64,000 nt of DNA from Pseudo-nitzschia pungens (taxonomy: Eukaryota; Bacillariophyta; Bacillariophyceae; Bacillariales; Bacillariaceae), in NCBI GenBank assembly GCA_037355855.1, contig CM074759.1, positions 3,968,001 to 4,032,000 of the forward strand. Direction: 5' to 3'. Shown here in pieces: positions 10,679 through 22,519 of this stretch (position 1 is its first letter; each line of letters starts with the position of its first letter). A model generated the notes under the pieces. It was not told the DNA's origin. It did not search any database and worked only from the letters and a program-made list of their open reading frames with translations. A program made the translations under genes and the position numbers.

Positions 10679-11529
10679 GGTTCGGAGTTGTAGTGCCAGT
10701 TGAAGTTGATAAACATTCGATGATATATGCCATTTGAGATATTTTGGAAGATATATGGCAATGTAGATTGAACCGGGATTGAAGAAGGTTCTTCGTCATA
10801 CTGAAAATCGAAGATTTGTTTCTTGTTCTTGAGAAGGGTCGAAAAGACATGGTAAAAATAGAAAAAGAGTCGAAGAAAATTCTTTTCCTCCCCCAACTGT
10901 GATGTACCTCTCGTGGTAGTGGAGCTGAGATTATTTGAATTCGGTTGATTTGAAATCGATTGCTCGTAGGCATAAAAACACCTCCTGTAATAGGAGTTAA
11001 GGTAGGTGAAAAGCCGGAGCGTTGGATGTGTTGATTGCCGTATCTGCGATTGTATGTTAAAGCAGAAAGGGGACGCATTGTTAGTTATTAGGTGAATCGA
11101 TATGTAACTTCAGTTGCGATTTGCCGGATACTTTGCCGGTCTTTATTTGGGTGTATTTGCAGCAGTTGACTGGAGGTTCAAATTTTCATTACTCCAGAGC
11201 ACCTCTGTGGGTTTTGAATGTGGTTTTTGTGGGATTGCTCTCTATTTTTTTTTGGAGCTCCCTGTGGACTATTTGTTTGTCCGGAACAAGGTTGGCCTTG
11301 TTATTGCTGCTGATTCCTTTATTTTGTTTGCGTCTGTACCCTTATCGATATCGATATATGATTCGATTCGATTATTATGTTTTGTGTCTGTACCCGTATC
11401 GATATCGATACTATACGATTCGATGCGATTCGATTGATTCATGGCTTTAGCGTCTGTACCCGTGCAATTGGTTCGCGTCCGAACCTTTTGCTATTATTTA
11501 TTTGCCATATGAATCTGTTATTTTTGTTT

Positions 11530-11735
11530 TTATTTGGTTGATTGTTGTTGCCGTCACTCTGGATTGGTCTTGAGCGCATTAATTTAGTTCGAACATTTTG
11601 GTTGCAACAGGGCTCATCTCTGTAGGTTCCGTCCCTTCTTTTCTTTGGGAGTTCTCCTCCATGCGTCATCCCAGACAGCAGTGCTGTACTGGCAATCAGG
11701 GCCAGTGGCGCTGAAGGCACGGTGCGGTGGATATC
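11530..11735 (-). pseudogene. Remnant of pol N-terminus in element B
   Basis: Reads TVPSAPLALIASTALLSG, MTHGGELPKK and GTYRDEPCCNQNVRTK, equivalent to the Pol start of the autonomous-type elements but out of frame with gag. No protease or RT follows. Confidence 0.65.
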
Positions 11736-11779
11736 ATGATCCTGGATTCGTGATCCTTTTGTTTGTTGTTTGGTTTTGG

Positions 11780-12865
11780 CTATGGTTGCCAAGTAGGACT
11801 GCCATCGAAGTTTCTTTCGACGCGTCCGCCATGTTCCATGCAATAAGTTTCCATTGCTTGCTTGATGTAAGCTTGGAAGGCTTCATTGGAAGCAGTGCTT
11901 CCAGTTTCATTGCTAGGAGCCGAAGCAGTACTGTTGTTGCTGCTATTGCTCTTATTTCTTTTGGAATATTTATTTCTTTTGAATCGATTCTTTGGACAAT
12001 CGGACCAATCGTGGTCGTGTCCAGGGATTCTGCAAGGGTTGTTGTACTTGCGCTTGCTGGTAGGACTGTTGTCTTGTTCGGATTCAGCATCGGTGTCACT
12101 GTCCAAATTAGCGCTGTTGTTTTCAGCGTCCGAATTGTTGTCGGCGTTTGAATCGTATGACTGATTGCTCACGCTATTGATATCGGAATCGTATGGATTG
12201 TCACTGGGAGACTGGTGCGCTCTTTTGGCTTGGCGCTCTAAGGAGCTCATGTGGTCCACTATTAATTGAACAGTTGTTTGTGGTCGAACTCCTCTGTGGA
12301 TTCTGCAGTAGTCTTCAATCCATTCATTTGGAAAGCTGTGGAGTAAGATTGTCATCTGTTGTAAGTGGTTTAGATCAGTTGCAAAGCCTTGTAGTTTTGC
12401 AGTGTATTTGAAGAGCTGTTTCATTCGGTGGGCGTGGTCTTTGCATGATATTTTGCTGGATTTCTTCAGTGTTCGAAGGTATGTATGCATGATATCTCTT
12501 GCATCTTCGGCGCTGCAATGTTCTTGCTTGATAAAGGCTGAAATTGCTCGCTTGTATCCATTCAGTGTTTGTGGATATCCTTGTCTCGTTAAGGACCTCC
12601 ACTTGGTTTGGGCGTTAACAGATAGACATCAGCCAAAGTATTTGATGTATTTAGTTGCTGATATATCAAGGTCTTCTGCTGCGTTTTGGAAGGCTTCTTC
12701 TGTGTGTAGGAGTTCTTCTAGTCCTCCTGTGTTGGTGAATAAAGGGACTTTGACACTGTCTTCTTGATCTTCAGTGTTGTAAACTGTTAGCGTAACAAGC
12801 TTGGGATTGCAGCTGTCAAAGGCTCTCTTGTAAGGGATTGGAGGATCTCTGTATAGTCCTGCCAT
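11780..12865 (-). pseudogene. Gypsy Gag of element B, one premature stop
   Basis: Starts MAGLYRDPPIPYKRAFDSCN at 12865. The frame is open to the stop after SPTWQP except for TGA at 12629-12631, where relatives read FGRCLCV (CGA to TGA). The core motifs TGGLEELLHTEEAF, ARDIMHTYL, TILLHSFPNEWIEDY and IVDHMSSLERQAK are present. A Ser/Asn/Asp-rich linker and the CRIPGHDHDWSDC knuckle follow. Gag type is intermediate between those of elements A/I and the autonomous set. Confidence 0.85.
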
Positions 12866-13121
12866 TGTTGATTCGTAGCGTTCGATCGTATCGATTGTTT
12901 CGTAGGTATCGATCGTTTCGTTCGATCGATTCGGTTGGAGATTGCGATCGATCGTTGTTTCTTTTCGGAGCGTTTGATCGATTCGGTGTTCGATCGATTC
13001 GTATCGTAACTGCGGTTGTTTCGTTGGATCGATTCGTAGATTTCGATCGGCGTTCTTGTTTCTTTTTGCTTGTTAGAGTATCGATGTACCCCTGTTGTTT
13101 AGGATAAAGGATGTTTTGGAT

Positions 13122-13171
13122 TCAGTACTGAGTTGTCTTTGTCTCTACTTTCAAGTGGACAGTAATTACTG
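13122..13171 (-). promoter_or_regulatory. Leader palindromes of element B
   Basis: CAGTAATTACTG (13160-13171) abuts the 5' LTR, and TCAGTACTGA lies at 13122-13131, with the same order and spacing as in element A. Confidence 0.6.
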
Positions 13172-13520
13172 TGTAACACTCTAGGGTAGAATTAGATGGA
13201 GTGGTACGCGATAGAGGTATTTTAATAAAGAATAATTATAAAATTGTGTTACGAAAGAGAATGGTTGAATACTTTACGAGATGGGAATGATTTCTTGAGT
13301 ATGGGATGAATGAGCGATCGAACAATAATAATGTTCGTCGGGCATAATATCGATAATCAGCGAGTCACGAGAATCTTTGTTTATCTTGATATTTGACAAT
13401 GTCTGTTGTATGTGTATACATACCGAATATGCATACATGTATACCATATATATTGGAGTACATGCGGGATTCAATAATCATTTAGAGCCCTTCGTAACAC
13501 GGCTACGCCAGCATGTTACA
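13172..13520 (-). repeat. 5' LTR of element B
   Basis: 349 bp. On the minus strand it starts TGTAACATGCTGGCGTAG and ends GTGTTACA. Confidence 0.9.
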
Positions 13521-13814
13521 GATGATCCCGGTCTTTTGTGAGTGCCGTACATGATGATCCCGGTCCTTTGTGAATGTAGATGCTCCCTGTCTTTCGCAAG
13601 CACTGGCATGGAAACAAATACACGATGATCCTGGTCTTTCAGGAATGCGGTTACACAAATACATGATGATCCTGGTCTTTCGGGAATGCCGAGAGACAAC
13701 AACACGAATGCAGGGAGCCAAATAAATGATGATCCTGGTCCTTTGTGAATGTAGGGAAACAATGACACGATGATCCTGGTCCTTTGTGAATGTAGGGAAA
13801 CAACGACACAATGA
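13521..13814. repeat. Degenerate minisatellite, right part
   Basis: Continuation of the array at 10025-10385, with units based on GATGATCCTGGTC, separated from it by element B. Together they give an ancestral array of about 650 bp. Confidence 0.85.
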
Positions 13815-13999
13815 TGCCATACCCCGGGTCTAATAGTGATTAGAATAGTAGTGATATGCAAATTGTGAGCTCTATCAATTAGTCTATTGCTATTGGATCT
13901 AGAAGCCATCTCCTTGTTGGTGATACGGAGACTCGCTGATTCCAATCTTATTTTTATTCCAGTCCCAAGTGTGCTTGTGACTGTATTCCGGTGCGCGTC
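13815..13999 (-). repeat. Dispersed repeat, inverted copy of 5764-5938
   Basis: On the minus strand it contains the same landmarks as the first copy (ACCGGAATACAGTCAC, AGCGAGTCTCCGTATC, AGCTCACAATTTGCATATC). Confidence 0.7.
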
Positions 14000-14072
14000 A
14001 TGCTCCTCCATGGTACTGTTACGATTTAATGCTATCCCTGCAATAATAGGGATGGACTCTCCTGATGTTAAC

Positions 14073-16197
14073 TCAGTCGGTTACAAAGGTAGCAGTTTCA
14101 ATAGTTAGAGTTCCATTGTCATGGACCTTGAGCACCTTGTAAGATCCTTGCCGGAAGAAGGATAGTTTCGGAATAATGCCCTTCCTTTCCAGGGTGACAT
14201 AGTCTCCTTCCTTATAGACATGGGGGATCCTTTTCTGGTTCTCCCTGATGTTGCTCTTGTGGATACTTTTTTGCTTCCTGGCTTGGATTGCTTCCCAATC
14301 CACTGGGAAATTCACCGGCATAAACATGGCCCTTCCAAACACCAGTTGTGCCGGGGAGTACCCCAGCGTGGTGTGGATGGTGCTTCTGATAGCATATGCT
14401 GCCTTCGTGGTGAACTCCCTGAAGGGGTCCTTCTCATGGAGGTCTCTTTGTTCGAAATTGAAGGATAGCAGGCAGTCCTTCAGCACTTGGTGGATCCTTT
14501 CCAATACAGCATTGGATTGGGGGTTCCAAGCGCCACTAGGCTTTCTTTTCATTCCCATGTTCTTGCATAGTTCTTGGAACTCTGCTTTGAACTCACTCCC
14601 GCCATCAAAGCCAATTTCCTTTGGGCGCGGATATCTTGCTAGCCAGGTACTATCCAACAATCGTTGAGTTTCAGCTGCATTTGGTGAGTCCCTCAGGTGA
14701 GCCAGTTCAAACCATCCAGTTACTGGGTCCACCATGGTGAGAACATGGATGTGGTAGTCTTTACCATTTTTGTTGTGGACAGTTGCAGGTCCCCAGAGGT
14801 CAACATTGACCCTCTGTCACTTGGTAACCTCAGCTGCTTTTTCTGGTAGTAGTCCATACTTCTTCTGGCCACTTTTCTTGAACATCTGGCACGTGTGGCA
14901 GTGTTTACAAAGGTCCTGGACGTCCCTTCGAAGACCTTTCCAGGTGAACACTGAGTGTATGCTCTTTTCCATCCTCTTTTCTCCGGGGTGGACCAACATG
15001 GTGTGGTACCATTCCATGACTCTTTCCTTGAGTTTGTTGGGAATCAGGATCTTCCCTTCTTTGTGGATTAGGCTGTAGCCTTCCACATCTTTGGTGATTA
15101 GCCGATTGCCTTTTTCCAGAGCGCTCTTGATCTGTGTGTCCTTTTGCTGGTAGAATTGGATCATATCTGGGGCAAGTGGGAATGCACTATTGCCCTGGAA
15201 TTCTGCCGTTGCTTCTCCAAGTGAGAATAGGAGTTGCCGGAGGTGCTCTTCCTCGTCCGCGTAGGTGAGGGGCTTATTTGGTGGTAGCCATTCCACTGTA
15301 TCTGCTGGATCATCAGTGATGTCCAGTTGCGATAATGCATCTGCTGCGTCATTGTCTTTGCCAGCAACATGCTTGACTACCGGATGGAACTCCTCCATAA
15401 GGAGCCTCCACCGGACCATCCGTTGGGTGGGCATCTGCTGATAGAGCAGATTAAGGTGGTCTGTGTGAATGATCACATCTTGGCCTCGTAGGATTCCTTC
15501 GAATGGCTTTAGTCCTTCCACTATACCCAGGAGTTCTTTTTCTCCTACTGTGTAGTTGAGCTGCGCTGAGTTCAGCTTGCAGGTGTAGAATCTGAGGGGT
15601 TTGCCATCTTGGCATACAGTTGCTCCCAGCTGCCTGTCACTGGTGTCTGAGTAGAGATGAAATGGTTTTGTAAAGTCCGGGAATGTAAGTTTTGCTTCTT
15701 CTGTGAGCATCCTCTTTGCCTCCATGAAAGCTTTCTGCTCTGCTGGACCCCAGTACCAGTTCAGTTTGCCCTTTTTCCCTGCTAGTTTGTTGAGGGGGGC
15801 AAGGATGTGGGAGCGGCGCTTCCACATGTCCCTGTAGAAATTCACCATCCCAAGAAACATCTTGAGTTGCTTGGTGTTTTTGGGCGCTTCCAGGCGCTTC
15901 ATCGCCTCCAGCTTCTTTGGCTGGGGTTGGATGCCCTCTGTTGTTAATAGAAATCCTAGATACTTCACTTCTTTCTGCATGAAGAAGGATTTCCTGAGAT
16001 TGGCTCAAAAGCCAGCGTCATCGAGCCTCTGTAGGACTGTATCAATTTTGTTGAGGTGATCCTGCTCAGATTCTCCATCTCTCTGGATGATTAGGATATC
16101 GTCGATGTAGACAAGGACATAGTCCAGATCTCCTAGTAGATTCATCATTACGGATTGGAAGATATCCCGCGCACAAGCAATCCCCATTGCCAGTCTC
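14073..16197 (-). pseudogene. Element H pol, C-terminal part: RT palm, RNase H, integrase
   Basis: From high to low coordinate it shows the RT motif VLVYIDDILII and the connection domain (VKYLGFLLTTEGIQPQ, FLGMVNFYRDMWKRRS). RNase H follows (FHLYSDTSDRQLGATV, GEKELLGIVEGLKPF, IIHTDHLNLL), then the integrase zinc finger (WYHTMLVHPGEKRM, CKHCHTC) and core (VNVDLWGP, FDGGSEF, NPQSNAVLERIHQ). Breaks are TGA at 16005-16007, where Arg is expected (AGF then ANLRKSFF; CGA to TGA), and TGA at 14814-14816 in VTK then QRVNVDL. The frame closes at 14073 after TIETATFVTD. Confidence 0.85.
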
Positions 16198-16493
16198 TGT
16201 TACATGCTGACGTAGGTACCCTACGAGAGGCTCTAAATGATTATTGAATCCCGCATGCGCTCCAATATACAAAAATATATATAATATTCGTGTACATATA
16301 CTGAATATTCAATGTACACGAATACACATACAATTCAAACAAAGATTCCCATGACTCACCGATCATTCATCCCATACTCAAGGAACCATTCCCATCTCGT
16401 AAAGTATTCAACCATTCTCTTTTTGTAACACAATTTATTAATCATACCTCTTTAAAATACTCCTATCGCGTATTTCTACCTTAGAGTGTAACA
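16198..16493 (+). repeat. 5' LTR of element I
   Basis: 296 bp, starts TGTTACATGCTGACGTAGG and ends GAGTGTAACA. Confidence 0.92.
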
Positions 16494-16547
16494 CAATAAT
16501 TACTGTTTATCTTTTTAAGTAGAAGATAGACAGGAAATCAGTACTGA
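16494..16547 (+). promoter_or_regulatory. Leader palindromes of element I
   Basis: CAATAATTACTG (one mismatch to the family palindrome) abuts the LTR, and TCAGTACTGA lies at 16538-16547. Confidence 0.55.
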
Positions 16548-16758
16548 ATCCAAAAGAACCTTTATCCTAAACAACAGGGATACATCAATACCTTGACAAG
16601 CAAAATCCTACAATCGAAACAAACAAGAAAGAACCAATCGAACAAAATCTACGAACGATCGAAACAAGAACCTCCGAAAAGCTCCCGAATCGATCGCAAC
16701 ACCGAATCGATCGAACACCGAATCGATCGAACGCTCTGAATCGAATCAAGAAACAACC

Positions 16759-17850
16759 ATGGCAGGACTTTACAGAGATCCTCTGATTAATTATACTCCT
16801 TCATTCAAGAGAAGCAAGCCAAAGCTCACCAAGCTCTCCATTACACATCCCAATGGCAAACAAGACAGCATGAAGATCCCTCTATTCACCAACAGAGGAG
16901 GACTAGAGGAATTCCTATTTGTTGAAGAAGCCTTCAGGGACGCCACGAATCTTCTAACACTACCAATCAACAAATATATCCCTTACTTCAATCGCTGTCT
17001 CTCTGTTGACGCCCAAACAAAATGGACAGACTTAACAAGCCAACGCCGATATCCACTAACACTCACTGGATACAACCAAGCAATCAACGACTTCATCAAG
17101 CAAGACTATTGCAACGCAACAGATGCGAAAGACATCATGCATACATACCTTCAAACGCTGAAGAAACCAAGCAACATCTCTTGTAAAGACCATGTAGACT
17201 GAATGCAAATCCTCTTCAAATACACTCGAAGACTCCAAGGACATGGAACTGACCTATCACCAACAGAAGCAAAGACCATTCTGCTACACAGCTTTCCAAG
17301 CAAATGGATCAACAGCTATGGTCTAATCCACCAAGGAATCCAAGAGGATACCACTGTACAGTTTATAGTGGACCACATGGGCTGCTTAGAACGTCAAACA
17401 AAACGAAAAGCGGCGAACGCTGATTCGGTCGACAATTCTGGTCCGGATAACAACAGCTCTGATCCGGACGCTGACAGCAATAACAACAGCTCTGATTCGG
17501 ACCCTAACAGCATCGACAGCAACAGCTCTAATTCCGACAGTGACAGTGACAGCGATGCTGAATCCAAAGAAGAGCAAGAGCCTTTCAATGGCAAAAGAAA
17601 ATACAACAATCCCTGCAGAATTCCGGGACACGACCACGATTGGTCCGAATGCCCAAAGAACAGATATTCCAAAAGGAGCCAAAGCAGCAACAACAGCACT
17701 GCTACGACTCCTAGCAATGAAACTGGAAGCACTGCTGCTTCAACAGAATTGCTCCAAGCACACATGAAGCAAGCAATCGAATCATATTGCATGCAACATG
17801 GAGGACGCGTCGAGAGAAACTCTGATGGCAGTCTCCGTTGGCAACCATAG
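16759..17850 (+). pseudogene. Gypsy Gag of element I, one premature stop
   Basis: Starts MAGLYRDPLINYTPSFKRSK. The frame is open to TAG at 17848-17850 (SLRWQP end) except for TGA at 17200-17202, between KDHVD and MQILFKYT. Relatives have Arg there (DRM or HRM), so CGA to TGA is inferred. The core motifs and the CRIPGHDHDWSEC knuckle are intact, and the Asp/Ser-rich linker is longer than in A. This is otherwise the best preserved Gag of the gag-only family. Confidence 0.87.
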
Positions 17851-17884
17851 CCACCGACAAACAACAACCAATATATATATGGAT

Positions 17885-18152
17885 CAATGTATCCAGCACC
17901 GTGCCTTCCGCTCCCCTGGAGCCGAATGCCAGCTCAGCCCTGCTGACTGGGACGACGCATGGAGGAGAACTCCCCAAAGAGAGGAAGGAACCTACAGAGA
18001 TGAGCCCTGTTGCAAACAAAATAAAAATGTTCGAACTACAACACAAAGCGCTCAGTCCGATCCACAGTGATGGCAACAACAATCAACCAAATAAAAACAA
18101 TAAACAGATTCAATGGCCAATAAATAAAAGCAAAGGTTCGGACGCGAACTAA
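17885..18152 (+). pseudogene. Remnant of pol N-terminus in element I
   Basis: Frame different from gag, reading VSSTVPSAPLEPNASSALL, THGGELPKERKEPTEMSP and KSKGSDAN. This corresponds to the first roughly 90 residues of autonomous Pol. Further pol-leader traces (TTCCGGACAAACAAATAGTC, GAGGTGCTCTGGAGTTAC) follow to about 18370. Confidence 0.7.
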
Positions 18153-18419
18153 TTGCAAGGGTACAGACGCTAAAAGCCATGAATCAATCGAATCGACAAT
18201 ATCGATATCGATACGGGTACAGCAGCAACAACAAGGCCAACCTCGTTCCGGACAAACAAATAGTCCACAGGGAGCTCCAAAAAATATTGGAGCAATCCCA
18301 CGAAATCCATATTCAAAACCCACAGAGGTGCTCTGGAGTTACAAATACAAAACTCCGATTTACTGCTGCAAATATACCCCAAATGAAAAGACCGGACAAA
18401 GTATACGGCACATCAAATT

Positions 18420-18927
18420 ATAATCGCAACAGCAATTCCATATCATCACTAACAATGCGTCCCCTCTCTGCTGAAACACATACAATCACAGATACGGCAA
18501 GCGACACATCCAACGCTCCGGCTTTTCACCTACCTACATCCACTCCTATTACAACAGAAGGTGTTTTTATGCCTAAGAGCAATCAATTTCAATCGCTCGA
18601 AATTGCAAATCAGCTCCACTACCCAGGGAGGTACATCACAGTTGGGGGAGGAAAAGAATTTTCTTCGACTCTTTTTGCTATTTTTAGCATGTCATTATGA
18701 CCCTTCTCAAGAACAAGAAACAAATCTTTGATTTTTGAGTATCACAAAGAACCTTCTTCAATCACACTTCGATCTACATTACCATATATCTTCAGAATAT
18801 TTGAAATGGCATATATCATCTTCAACCGGTTCTCCGAAGAAGCATATCTCCCTTCCATCGATACTACTCAACTTCCAACCTATACTATCGAACCACATGC
18901 AAACTTCACCTAATCATTGGGGAACTA
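18420..18927 (+). other. Conserved non-coding 3' region of element I
   Basis: Closely matches the corresponding stretch of element A (about 8390-8875), including TTACAACAGAAGGTGTTTTT (A has GG), GGTACATCACAGTTGGGGGA and the polypurine-like ATTGGGGAACTA. Confidence 0.7.
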
Positions 18928-19223
18928 TGTTACATGCTGACGTAGGTACCCTACGAGAGGCTCTAAATGATTATTGAATCCCGCATGTGCTCCAATATAC
19001 AAAAATATATATAATATTCGTGTACATATACTGAATATTCAACGTACACGAATACACATACAATTCAAACAAAGATTCCCATGACTCACCGATCATTCAT
19101 CCCATACTCAAGGAACCATTCCCATCTCGTAAAGTATTCAACCATTCTCTTTTTGTAACACAATTTATTAATCATACCTCTTTAAAATACTCCTATCGCG
19201 TATTTCTACCTTAGAGTGTAACA
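18928..19223 (+). repeat. 3' LTR of element I
   Basis: 296 bp, nearly identical to the 5' copy, and followed by GTCTC. Confidence 0.92.
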
Positions 19224-20314
19224 GTCTCTTGTAGGCATACTTCCCCCATGGCAAAATGGTAGAGCAAATCTTTTGGCTCTCCTTGCAGATTGGGATGGTG
19301 TAATATCCTTGCGACAGGTCCAGTGCCGTAGCAGTTTTGAATTTCTGTAGTCGCTGGATGGTTTCCCCTATCTGTGGTAGTGGAAATGGTTTCCTTTGGA
19401 TTGCGGCGTTCATCTTCCGGAAGTCCGTAAGGACCCGAATGTCACCTGTTTTCTTCAGTTGACAGAAGGTAGGAGATGCCCATGGTGAATCATCATCATG
19501 GGGGAGTTTCTCCAGGACTCCAATATCACAGAGTCTAGTGATCTCCTTCCGGAGCGCTTGTTCAAACGCATGGGGCACCAAATAGTACCTTTGCCGGACC
19601 GGTTTGACCCCTGGTTGGAGCTCAATGGATACCGGTTCTATGTTTTTGAGCAGTCCCAACCCTCCTCCAAAGAGAGTAGGGAACTTTTTCAATGTTTTCT
19701 TCAAGGCTTCCTTGGATGCGTCTGTGATCTCCAGGTCGTTGACCATAGCATCTATATCAACCTTGGAGTAATCTGCATCCAGGATTTTGGATTGCCTCTC
19801 TTCCTCCTGTTGGAGGATTGGACTTTGTGTGTTGGCAAAGAATACTGCCTCACATTTGTCTGGGTCAGCAAGCTCCCCCATTCCCTTCATGGGGATGGAG
19901 TCACCCTGCCATTCGATTGTTCAGGAGCTGTATTTTATATCCAGTCCCAGTTGTGCCATCAGGTCGGATCCTATAATCATGTCATAGGGCACCTCCTCAT
20001 GGTGGTGATATTCATCCACTTGGAAGGTCCAGTTGATGGTCTTGGAGTTTGAAAATTCTATCAATCTGAGTCCCACTGAAGCCGCAGACTTCATTTGAAA
20101 CTTGCCCCCATAGGTGTTGTAGGTGACAGACCTTTGGTCTTGGTTCGTTAGTTGACTTCGATTGACAAAATGCCTTAAGATAATGGATTTGGAGCATCCA
20201 GAGTCCAGTAGGCCCCGGAGCATCCTCCCCCTTCCCTTGTGGTCCAATACCTCCACAGACGTTTGCAAACCTGTTGATTATGCGAGGTCCAGTGTGGATG
20301 GTATCAGGAGCCAT
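19224..20314 (-). pseudogene. Element H pol, N-terminal part: protease and first half of RT
   Basis: From the high end it shows a retropepsin-like GLLDSGCSKSII with the later flap-side motif YDMIIGSDLMAQLGLDI. After TGA at 19921-19923 it continues into the RT N-terminus (LKNIEPVSIELQPGVKPVRQ, RYYLVPHAFEQALRKEI, VLTDFRKMNAAIQ, and TALDLSQGYYTIPI carrying the first catalytic Asp). It ends ILPWGKYAYKRL at the insertion point of element I and resumes at 16197. Protease and the preceding stretch are in different frames, so several indels have accumulated. Confidence 0.82.
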
Positions 20315-21722
20315 TCAGTTGTGGGATCCTTTCTTCTTGAAGGTCTTTCTGTACTTTCTTCTGTACTCTTTGAGTTCCCGCTCAGAGATATCAATCTCGT
20401 CATCGGAGACCTCATGGTCGGCTTGGGCCGTGGCCAGCACATAGGAGTACTCGTGGTTTGAGAGTTTCCTTCCCCAGTGGGGTTTGGAATGTTGCTCATT
20501 GTCTGAGTCTTCTTTAGCCACAAAATGCTCCTTGAGCAAGTTGATGGTTTCCCGGTCAAATTTCCGCTTCTTGGAGGGGCCCCCGGTTAGTTTCCAGCAT
20601 TTGCTGGTGTGGGTCTTGCCACAGGTTTTGCAGAGCTGTTTGTTGCCGTTGTCCATAGGGCGCTTCTTTTTGCCAGGAGACTTTCCATTTCCTCCCCCAG
20701 AAGTGGCCTTGGAGTTCTTCTTGGCGCCACCATTCTTCTTTTCCAATTCGGTGATGCGCTTCTGGAGTTCTTCCTTCTTCCGGATGGTGGTTTCCAGGTT
20801 TTTGAGCTTGTCGATGGTGGTGTTGAAGGAGTGGGCATATAGGTCCCATCCAATGTGTTCCAATTTTTCCCGTTGGGTGTGTGTCATGTTGGAATCCAGC
20901 ATTTCCTTCATTTCTGCCGGTGTGAAGCTGGTAGGTTCTTCTACCGGGTCATTGCCACATTCCCAGAGGCATTCTGGGAGGTAGCTCTGTAGTTTGGCCA
21001 TTTGGTTGGCCCAGGCTTGGATGCCATATTTTAGTTCTACTCGCATCCCCCCGCATGAATCTGCGGAGGAGGATATACGAGCGCTTCCCATTTGTGTCAT
21101 TGCCAAAGATTTTTAGCTTGAGGACATGCATGCATTCCTCAATGACATCCTTCTTGTACTCCTCTGATTGGTAGTACTGGGTGAGGGCGGTTGGGACGCT
21201 CTTCTTGGGGATTGGAGCTAGGTCCTCTGGCTCTGTTTCCTCATCCGATTTTTGTGTAGCAGTTGGTTTGGTTTTGTCGGCTTCTGGAGTGGAATTCTCC
21301 TTCGCCGCCTCCTTGGGTGTCCCAGAGGGAGGTTCTGTGGTTGTTTGATCAAGTTTTTTGATTTCCTGTATCTTTTTCTGGACCAGTTTGTTGTTGTGTA
21401 TCTTGTGGTTCGGTTCCACCTAGTAGGACCGGGCAAGTGCCCTCTGGACAAGGGATAGTGCCTCGTTGGCGAGAATCCGCTGTAGGACATCCAATTTCTG
21501 GTCTCCTTGGAGTTTGTCATTGCCAGCAATCTTCTGGTCAAAGTCTCTCTTCCAGATAATGAAGAGTTCCGGTCTTTCCGTGCCGGTGAGTACTTTCAGG
21601 TAGTCACTGAACGTGACGCCGCCCTTTTCACTGTCTATACTCATCTTCACGGTGGTGGCATCTTCTGGCCAATCCTCTCGCGCATAGTTAAAGGGTTTCA
21701 GTTTGTTTCCTTTAGCCGCCAT
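20315..21722 (-). pseudogene. Element H Gag, frameshifted
   Basis: Starts MAAKGNKLKPFNYAREDWPE at 21722. TAG at 21420-21422 interrupts it, it continues in frame to about 21060, and then it shifts to the frame carrying VELKYGIQAWANQMAKLQSY, which runs to TGA at 20315-20317. The C-terminal part has a long Lys-rich segment and a CX2CX3HX3C knuckle (CKTCGKTHTSKC), typical of nucleocapsid. The N-terminal two-thirds fit a capsid-like domain but I recognise no named family. Confidence 0.75.
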
Positions 21723-22021
21723 GGTGGGTTAATCAGTTTTCTATTAAGTTTAATTTAGTTACACTATTTCTGTTATCTTGTTGCTTTGTGCTGAAACTGA
21801 GCAAGAATGATTGCTCCAGCTCCTCCAGCTTTTTGCACTGGATTTTTGTTGCTCTCGCGATAACTCGTGTTATAACTGATTTTCCCCCTCGCTTGTACAG
21901 TGGTGGGAGTTGTTTCTCTCTTTAGTTCCCGGGAATCCTGTGGCTCCCCGGAGTTGTTTCTGTTTTTATTTTGTGGGATTTGATTCCCGTGGTTCTCCGG
22001 CGTTGCTTCTCTATTAAGCAA

Positions 22022-22519
22022 TCACCGGGCCGGTCCCACTTCCCGTTTTCCCGTGAGATTAGTGGTATATCCAGATGGTCTCCCCCGGCGTCCAGTGGAG
22101 AGTCCCTTGTTCCCTTGAGTCAAACGCCACCTTAAAGTGTTCATCTTTTTATCAGTACCATTCATTCTGTTCACTGTAGCGCATGCCTGCTCCAGCGAGA
22201 GGCGCTTTGGCCCAAGCTGTTCTTTGTACATCTTTGCTGCTGCTAGATAAGACTCTTCAATTTGGTCCTTCTCCTTCTCTTTCATTGTCAAATCATACAT
22301 CAACTGAGAATGAGTACTCCTTGGCTTCTTCAAAGTAGTTGGTGAAGCGTTGCCGCCGTCGCTGGTGTCGCTGGCATCAGCGTCAACGCGGGGGGTTGCC
22401 CTCTTGTTGTTGTTCTTATTGCTTCCATTGCTGCTGCTGGGAGTCATGGTTGAACTTTTGTTTTGGTTAATGGAGTTTCCACTGTCCCCTTTCCTCTTAC
22501 ATCCACTAGCAGACGCCAT
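22022..22519 (-). pseudogene. Orphan ORF with Psq/CENP-B-like HTH segment
   Basis: Starting at the internal Met MASASGCKRKG, the protein is Asn/Ser-rich and basic, then has a helical stretch (MYDLTMKEKEKDQIEESY). It ends in a segment that looks like a helix-turn-helix, RLSLEQACATVN followed by LRWRLTQGNKGLSTGRRGRP. Such a segment is known from the N-termini of diatom transposase-like and Psq-type DNA-binding proteins. No catalytic domain follows, so this is either a truncated transposase or an unrelated small gene. An upstream in-frame Met at 22660 is possible. Confidence 0.35.

Larger units (their letters stand above)
10386..13520 (-). mobile_element. Gag-only LTR retrotransposon B (non-autonomous Gypsy)
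   Basis: Minus-strand relative of elements A and I, bounded by the 5-bp target duplication GATGA (10381-10385 and 13521-13525). It carries gag (12865-11780), a pol N-terminal remnant and the family-specific non-coding 3' region. The 3' LTR lacks its first part because a deletion joins the internal region (ending TCCGAACCTA) to mid-LTR near 10678. It is inserted within a minisatellite. Confidence 0.88.
16198..19223 (+). mobile_element. Gag-only LTR retrotransposon I (non-autonomous Gypsy)
   Basis: Complete 3,026-bp element inserted into the RT region of element H, with target duplication GTCTC (16193-16197 and 19224-19228). Its two 296-bp LTRs show only about two differences on inspection, so it is a recent insertion. 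The content matches element A: leader palindromes, gag, pol N-terminal scrap and conserved non-coding 3' region. Confidence 0.92.
14073..21722 (-). mobile_element. Decayed Gypsy element H, interrupted by element I
   Basis: Minus-strand Gypsy of a lineage distinct from A-F. It has a different Gag with a CX2CX3HX3C knuckle, a DSGC protease and different RT and integrase wording. Domain order is gag, protease, RT, RNase H, integrase. RT is cut by element I with target duplication GTCTC. Several stops and frameshifts interrupt the frames. I could not find a matching LTR pair in the window, so the limits given are the coding limits. Confidence 0.75.
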
